From NCBI GenBank assembly GCA_017893485.1, contig CM030360.1, positions 5,134,467-5,198,466 of the forward strand: DNA of 64,000 nucleotides. Reading direction: 5' to 3'. This document shows, piece by piece, positions 57,184 through 64,000 of the stretch; the stretch's first letter is position 1; each line of letters opens with the position of its first letter. Both the position numbers and the translations under genes were made by a program. The stretch comes from Hemerocallis citrina. Lineage: Eukaryota; Streptophyta; Magnoliopsida; Asparagales; Asphodelaceae. The notes under the pieces are model-generated. The model saw nothing but the letters and a program-made list of their open reading frames with translations. It had not been told where the DNA came from and searched no databases.

Positions 57184-57969
57184 ATGAGAGAGAGGAAGGC
57201 TAAAGGAATGTGTTTCAACTGCGATGAGAAATTCACACCTGGGCACCATTGCAAATCTCAAAAATTCTACTCCCTTGAGTGTCTGAAAGGTGTAGAGGAG
57301 GAAGAAAGGGAATATGAGGAGGACATTGCTGAAGGGAACATACCAACGCTTATACAGACCCCCAGCCAAAACACTCTTCAACCTGAAATCTCGTTTCATG
57401 CATTAGTGGGCACCCAAGTGTACCCTCAAACAATGCGTGTCAAGGAAACAATTAGTGGGAAGGAAGTTAATATCCTGATTGATAAAGGCTCCAATCACAA
57501 CTATCTAGATCCCCAAATTGTCGTTAGGAGTAATTTTCATATCAAGAGAGAGCCCCGATACAAAGTGACAATAGCAAATGGGCAAGCTATGTACAATGAA
57601 GGAAAAATTGATAAGGTCAATTTCTCGGTACAGGGGGTTGGTCTACAAGCTGAGTTGTTATTGCTACCCTTGGGACCTGCTCAAATGGTCTTGGGAGCGC
57701 ATTGGCTCAGATCCTTAGGCCCTGTGACTATGGACTTCAACGAGATGACAATGACCTTCAAGATAGCAGGATCTTGGAAGAGGTTGCAGGGTATAGTGCA
57801 CACGCAGCTGCAATGCATGGAAGCAGAGGAATTAGCCAGAATGGGGAATTGTGTGTGCCAAGCCTACATGATCCAAATGCAAGGAGTGTCTGAGGGAGGG
57901 GGAATGAATGAAGAAGCTAGTAATACACTTCCTGAACAAGCAGCTATGAAAATTCAACAAGTTATATAA
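57184..57969 (+). pseudogene. Gypsy zinc knuckle and aspartic protease (active site changed)
   Basis: The longest clean frame, 261 codons. CFNCDEKFTPGHHC at about residue 10 is a CCHC knuckle. The retropepsin domain has FHALVGTQVYPQTMRV and VNILIDKGSNHNYLD, where Lys replaces the residue (usually Ser/Thr) of the D-S/T-G triad, predicting no protease activity. The flap region and a VLGAHWLRSLGPV segment follow. It ends at a stop at 57967, just before the RT linker (SFPEVFTEDMKLPPLR in the same frame). Confidence 0.88.
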
Positions 57970-58309
57970 AGTTTTCCTGAGGTCTTCACTGAGGATATGA
58001 AATTGCCTCCTTTAAGATAAGTAGATCACAAGATTCCCTTGATTGAAGGGCAAAAGCCTGTCTGCATTCGATCTTATAGACATCCCCATTACTATAAAGG
58101 TGAGATTGAGAAACAAGTTAAATAAATGCTGATTTTTGGATTCATTCGACCAAGCTGTAGCCCCTATGCATCCCCAGTCATTCTGGATAGGAAATCAGAT
58201 GGGAGTTAACGAATGTGTATAGACTACAAGGTCTTAAATTCCCAGAAAATTAAAGCCAAATTTCCTATTCCCCTGATCGATGAACTCTTAGATGAATTGA
58301 ATGGAGTGA
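57970..58309 (+). pseudogene. Gypsy reverse transcriptase, N-terminal part
   Basis: [76 protein letters not shown]. Three in-frame stops. Cut by the TRIM at 58310; the continuation is at 60681. Left target copy AGTGA differs at two bases from the right copy AGCAA. Confidence 0.9.
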
Positions 58310-59148
58310 TGTAACGCCCTGGTCCCGATCAACGATTTTAGCAAACAACTGCCCACCACAGGCTGCCTCATAAAAGGTGCTATTGCTTGTTGGTGACCTT
58401 CTATCCTAGGCAATCATATATATATTTAATTAATTTTTGGAAACTCCCGATGTGGGACAAACCCCCACATCCTCACGTTCTTTCTCTCTTGCAAAAGAAC
58501 AGCTCAAGAGAACAAGGTGGCCCCCACTGACGTCATCGCTGACGTCACGCCAAGCAGCAACAACATTAAGCTATGCTATCTCTTCTCTGACGGGGCCTAC
58601 GTGGCAGCACCTGCAGCAGGCAGCGGCTTGTTGCTGCCTTAACTGGTGGGCCCCCTTCCTCATAAATCCCATACTCCACTCCTATAGAAATCTCTATAGG
58701 TCACAACCACAATTAATTATCTATATATGTATTATTTCTTAATACGGGATGTTACAGACACCCCCCTTAAGAATTCAGCGTCCTCGCTGAAGCTGAGACT
58801 TGCAACGTAGTGCAGGATCCTCCTTTCTAGTCGATGTGGAGTGGTGTACACCTGATTCAATCAAATCTTAGTGCATTGCCCTTAGCTTCACCGCCATCGT
58901 ACTGACCACGATTCCCTCTTAGGCATACAAGACACCCCACTTTTACCCACATCGGTGTCGAAAGTCGGCTCTAATACCATTTGTAATGCCCCCACCCTGA
59001 TTAGCGATTTTAGCAACTAACTGTCCACCACAGGTTACCTCATAAAAGGTGTTATAGCTTGTTGGTGAACTTCAATCCTAGGCAATTATATATATATTTA
59101 ATTATTTTTTGCAAATCCCGATGTAGGACAAATCCCCCACATCCTCCC

Positions 59149-60404
<1,256 letters not shown>

Positions 60405-60680
60405 CTCCCGTTCTCTCCCTCTCTCTTGCGAAAGAAAGCCGAAGAGAACAAGGTGGCCCCCACTGACATCACACCAAGCAGCAGCAACATTAAGCTGTGA
60501 TGTCTCTTCTCTGGCAGGCCCAACGTGGCAGTGCCTACAACAGGCATCGGCTTGTTGCTGCCTTAACTGGTGGGCCCCCTTCCTTATAAATCCCATACTC
60601 CACTCCTATAGAAATCTCTATAGGTCACAACCACAATTAATTATCTATATATATGTTATTTCTTAACACGGGATGTTACA

Positions 60681-61053
60681 AGCAAAGTACTTCTCTAAGA
60701 TTGACTTGAGGTCTGGATACCATCAAATCATGGTACACGCAGCTGACATCCCAAAAACTGCGTTTAGAACTCATCATGGTCACTTTGAGTTTGTTGTAAT
60801 GCCCTTTGGGCTAACAAATGCCCCGGCCACCTTCCAGAGTCTCATGAACGATATCTTCAAGGACTACCTGCGAAAATTTGTGTTAGTTTTCTTTGATGAT
60901 ATCTTGATCTATAGCCCATCGTGGGAGAGTCACATTGTTCACCTGACACAAACTCTCAGAGTTTTGAGCTCTCATCAGTTACTTGCAAAGGCCAACAAGT
61001 GCAGCTTTGGGCAAGAGAAAGTTGGGTATTTTGGTCATATTATCAGTGCAGCT
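60681..61053 (+). pseudogene. Gypsy reverse transcriptase, catalytic part
   Basis: [50 protein letters not shown] and the catalytic [12 protein letters not shown] (Y replaced by F before DD, common in Gypsy), then [18 protein letters not shown]. The frame is open up to the hAT insertion at 61054; 8 bp GTGCAGCT at 61046-61053 recurs on its right side. Confidence 0.92.
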
Positions 61054-62373
61054 TAGCGCTGGTAACGGGTTGGGTCGGGTCGGGTACCTCAATACCCGGA
61101 CCCGGTCAATGACGGGTCCAAATTCTGGACCCGGACTTAGACCCATGAAATTCGGGTCCGGGTCCGGTTCCGGTTCCCCACAAAAATTGTTACCTGTTCC
61201 CTTTCGGGTCCGGGTCCGGTTCGGGTCTTGTTTCTTGTCACGGGTCCGGTTCGGTTCCGGGTCTTTAAAGCACAATACATGAATCTATGATTCAGATGGA
61301 GTCTATATAGCTATATCAGTGTTCTAGAATCTCTATTGGCTGATCTAAGACTTACAGAACTATGTAGGGTCTTCTAAAGAGTTGAACACTAAGATGTCAA
61401 CTTCGCAAGAGTGTTCAGGTATCATATTTGACTCTTTGTTTGTCCAACTCTCTACAAACCTGAAGTGCCTTGGGTGTGGAGATTTTTACCAGGATTTTAT
61501 ATGATCTGATAGATTATTTATACACTTTGAAATGTATAAGTGAAATCCACCAAACTTTCCAGCTCATAAACTTGTGGAATTTCAACTTCTCTTTCCTTTT
61601 TTTTCTTTTGCTTGCACCAGAGAAGGAAACCACAGTTCCTTTCTTCTCTATTTGCCCCATCTCCAATCCTGTTCCATATTTGTTATATAACTGCATTATG
61701 TTCACTCTCCCTCCTTTTTCGGGTCTTACATAAATTTGTCCAAGTTTCTTGCAAAGCCCAGTGAAGCTGCTCTAATGCTTCACTGATTTGTAATTGATTT
61801 TTTGTAGCTCTTTGTAAAAAAGACAGCAAGGTGCTTATGTTCTTCACACCGAAACCTCAGCATCGTAAGCTTTTGGTTCTGCAGTCGTTTGCCATCATTT
61901 ATTTCAGTTGAAGCTGCTCTAATTCTTGCATTGCTACAGGTTGTCCGATTCCTGTTGCAGATGACCCAGATGTGGTAGCCATTCCAGAGAAGACTCCTGA
62001 TAGACTTCCAAAAAAGTTGATGTATATATCAGTTTATGCAGGTACATAACATGTAGGACACCGGAAAAAGGAAAAAACTTTCACTCTAACAAATTATTTA
62101 GGTCATTATTTGATGGCAAAGGGTGTATTTGTATTACGGGTAACGGGTCGGGTCCGGGTCGGGTCCGCTAATATTTTGTATTAATTCTTTAATGCGGGTC
62201 CGGGTCTGGGTCCGGGTCCGGGTTGGGTCTAATTTTAGTGGACCCGGACCCGACCCAAAATTTCAACGGGTATGTTTTTTGGACCCGTACTCTACCCAAA
62301 TTAGATCGGGTCGGTTCCGGTTCAACGTCGGGTCCGGGTCGGGTCCGGGTTTCGGGTTATAATACCAGTGCTA
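61054..62373. mobile_element. hAT-like non-autonomous element, 1.32 kb, with captured exons
   Basis: TIR TAGCGCTGGTA / (inverted) TAGCACTGGTA, perfect 8-bp duplication GTGCAGCT at 61046-61053 and 62374-62381. Both ends are full of GGGTC/GGACCC motifs (61070-61265 and 62135-62355). The interior (about 61280-62090) is not repeat-like and includes two stretches with exon structure. No transposase is encoded. Confidence 0.9.
61808..62041 (+). pseudogene. Captured gene fragment: two candidate exons
   Basis: Exon a (61808-61864) lies between a TTTTTTTGTAG acceptor and a GTAAGC donor. Exon b (61940-62041) lies between a TTGCTACAG acceptor and a GTACAT donor. Spliced, the phase fits and one frame is open through both: LCKKDSKVLMFFTPKPQH from exon a, then CPIPVADDPDVVAIPEKTP and RLPKKLMYISVYA from exon b. 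In exon b the two other frames contain stops. I do not recognise the protein. A run of T before exon a and a proper polypyrimidine context support real introns. Confidence 0.6.
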
Positions 62374-62381
62374 GTGCAGCT

Positions 62382-63852
62382 GGCATATCAGTAGATTCCC
62401 ACAAAATCAGAACTGTACTTAAGGGGTTTCCTTGGGTTGACAGGATAATATAGGAGATTTGCCAGAAACTATGGGAGCATCGCAACTCCTCTCACACAGC
62501 TGCTGAAGAAGAATTCCTTCAAATGGTCTATATTGGCTGATAAAGCTTTCACAGCTCTAAAGTCAGCTATGACCACCACACCAGTGCTTCGAGCTCCAGA
62601 CTTCTCTAAGGTCTTCATTGTAGAAACTGATGCTTCGCAGGAGGGATTTGGGGTTGGGCTTATGCAGGAATTACACCCAATAGCATATCTGAGCAAGGCA
62701 TTGAAAGGAAGGGCTTTAGCTTTGTCCACTTACGAGAAGGAGGTTCTTGCTATACTGCAAGCTATTAAACAATGGAGGCAATATCTGATTGGAACAACAT
62801 TTGTGATCAAGACTGACCAGAGAAGCATCAAACATATCCTAGAGCAAAAGATCAATACGGAAATCCAAGAAAAGTGGTTGTGGAAATTACTGGGTTTCTC
62901 CTATACCGTAGAGTATAAGAGAGGGGTTGACAATAAAGTTGCAGATGGGTTGTCGAGGAGGCAAGGAGAACAAGATACTTGTTGCAAGGTCACATTTGTT
63001 GTACCACAATGGCTGGAGGAGCTCAAGACAATGGTTGAACAAGATCCTTATTTCCAAAAAGTAGCTGAGAAGTTGCAATGTGGCTCCATAGATCCTGCTC
63101 ATTACAAATTCTTTGAGGGAATTTGGTACTACCAGGGCAAAATACTCGTAAGTCCATTTGCTAGTGTGAAGAAATTGATCTTTCTAGATCATCATGCCTC
63201 TAGTGTTGGGGGACACTCAGGTTTTCATAAAACCCTCCAAAGGATCAAAAGAGCTTTCATGTGGGAAGACATCAGCCGCAATGTGATGATCATGGTCAAG
63301 GAATGCTTGGTGTGTCAGCGCAACAAAAATGAGACACTCTTGCCTGCAGGGTTGTTCAACCCTCTCCCTATTCCTGATCGAATTTTGGGAAGATTTCTCA
63401 TTGGACTTTATAGAAGGTTTACCCAAAAGCTTTGGAAAGAGCACTATTATGGTGGTGGTGGATCGCTTATCCAAATATGCACATTTTATTGGAATTACAC
63501 ACCCTTATATAACTCAGTCGATTATCCAAGTGTTCATCGACAACATATAAAAACTCCATGGCATGCCCCGCATCATCGTAAGTGATCTCGATCCAATCTT
63601 TATTAGCAAATTTTGGAAGAATTTTTTTGCACAACAAGTCTGCAAACTGCAGCAATCCACAGCCTATCACCCTCAGAGTGATGGACAGACGAAGGTGGTT
63701 AGCATGGCATTGGAGATGTATTTGTGATGTTTATGTGGCCAAAAGCCTGCGGAGTAGAGTAAGTGGCTTGGGATGGGCGGAGTTTTGGTATAATACTAAT
63801 TGGCACGTATCAAGAGGACTCACCCATTTTGAGAGCGTTTATGGCAGGCCTC
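62382..63852 (+). pseudogene. Gypsy RNase H and integrase, broken
   Basis: After GISVDSHKIRTVL the frame is damaged near 62440-62530. The 62533-63585 frame then gives the RNase H domain (VFIVETDASQEGFGVGLMQ, LALSTYEKEVLAI, TDQRSIKHIL, NKVADGLSRR) and the HHCC domain (HHASSVGGHSGFHK ... CLVCQRNK). A frameshift near 63360 takes the integrase core to the 63329 frame: [23 protein letters not shown], then a stop at 63548, and [22 protein letters not shown] in-frame after it. Integrase joins cDNA to the host genome. Dead from stops, shifts and the LTR insertion at 63853, where the YGRP motif is cut. Confidence 0.9.
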
Positions 63853-64000
63853 TGTTGAGATTGGGGCGTCAACCGACGCCCGTTGTCGCAGCAGAACAAA
63901 TAAAGCAATGAGGAAGCCGGAGTAAATGAGACGAATAAATTGAGCAAGTAAGTAGATCCACAAAACTAACACAAACACAACGATGACTTATCCCGGTTAG
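63853..64000 (-). mobile_element. LTR fragment of the 11663-14716 Copia family, runs off the right edge
   Basis: TGTTGAGATTGGGGCGTCAA is the reversed LTR end (compare CCCAACA at 14716). The sequence then follows the reversed LTR through GATGACTTATCCCGGTTAG, matching 14566-14716 in order. It interrupts the Gypsy integrase in the YGRP motif. Opposite orientation to 11663-14716. Solo LTR or full element cannot be told. Confidence 0.85.

Overview
The window is intergenic plant nuclear DNA, almost wholly made of nested, mostly dead transposable elements. The evidence is plant-type Ty1/Copia, Ty3/Gypsy, L1 LINE, Helitron, MITE, TRIM and PIF/Harbinger sequences, AT-rich spacers and long (TA)n tracts. 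The only host gene I recognise is on the minus strand: exons 1 and 2 of a farnesylcysteine lyase (prenylcysteine oxidase family). Its intron 1 is largely built from head-to-tail Helitron ends, and its later exons must lie left of base 1. An angiosperm is certain; I cannot name the species.

Layout. 1-1270: right part of a Copia-type LTR. 1271-2992: probable hAT-like element with GGTAC subterminal repeats. 3771-7355: farnesylcysteine lyase exons with a MITE and Helitrons. 7416-8180: MITE with a TTA target duplication. 10037-11008: solo LTR with TSD ACTTT. 11663-14716: internally deleted Copia element with both LTRs and TSD ATTTT. 15696-16553: MITE full of CTCTTATAAGAG palindromes. 18098-23695: full-length dead Copia element on the minus strand (TSD AAACC). 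24542-32348: 7.8-kb L1 LINE on the minus strand with a perfect 16-bp TSD. 33677-39791: tandem second copy of roughly 20557-33654, without the LINE but with its own Mutator-like insertion and an inversion. 41147-42347: two tandem 0.6-kb repeats. 42431-42671: hAT MITE. 43600-49053: a second, plus-strand LINE split by a 2.9-kb solo LTR. 49190-51028: PIF/Harbinger remnant with divergent ORF1 and transposase. 51119-55562: probable long LTR with microsatellites, a near-perfect palindrome and a MITE. 55841-63852: Ty3/Gypsy element broken by a TRIM (itself holding a second TRIM), by a hAT element that appears to carry captured exons, and at the right edge by an LTR of the same family as the 11663 element, in the opposite orientation.

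The genes do not form a pathway. What the window records is a readable order of events: Copia insertion, then a tandem duplication of about 5.3 kb (net of later insertions) with templated filler at the junction, then separate LINE, Mutator-like and inversion events in the two copies. I found no convincing undescribed coding system. The least explained signals are the clusters of GTCGAC-centred palindromes shared by at least five LTR families, the repeated (TCTCTAA) Helitron 5' tips, and the apparent exon capture inside the hAT element.
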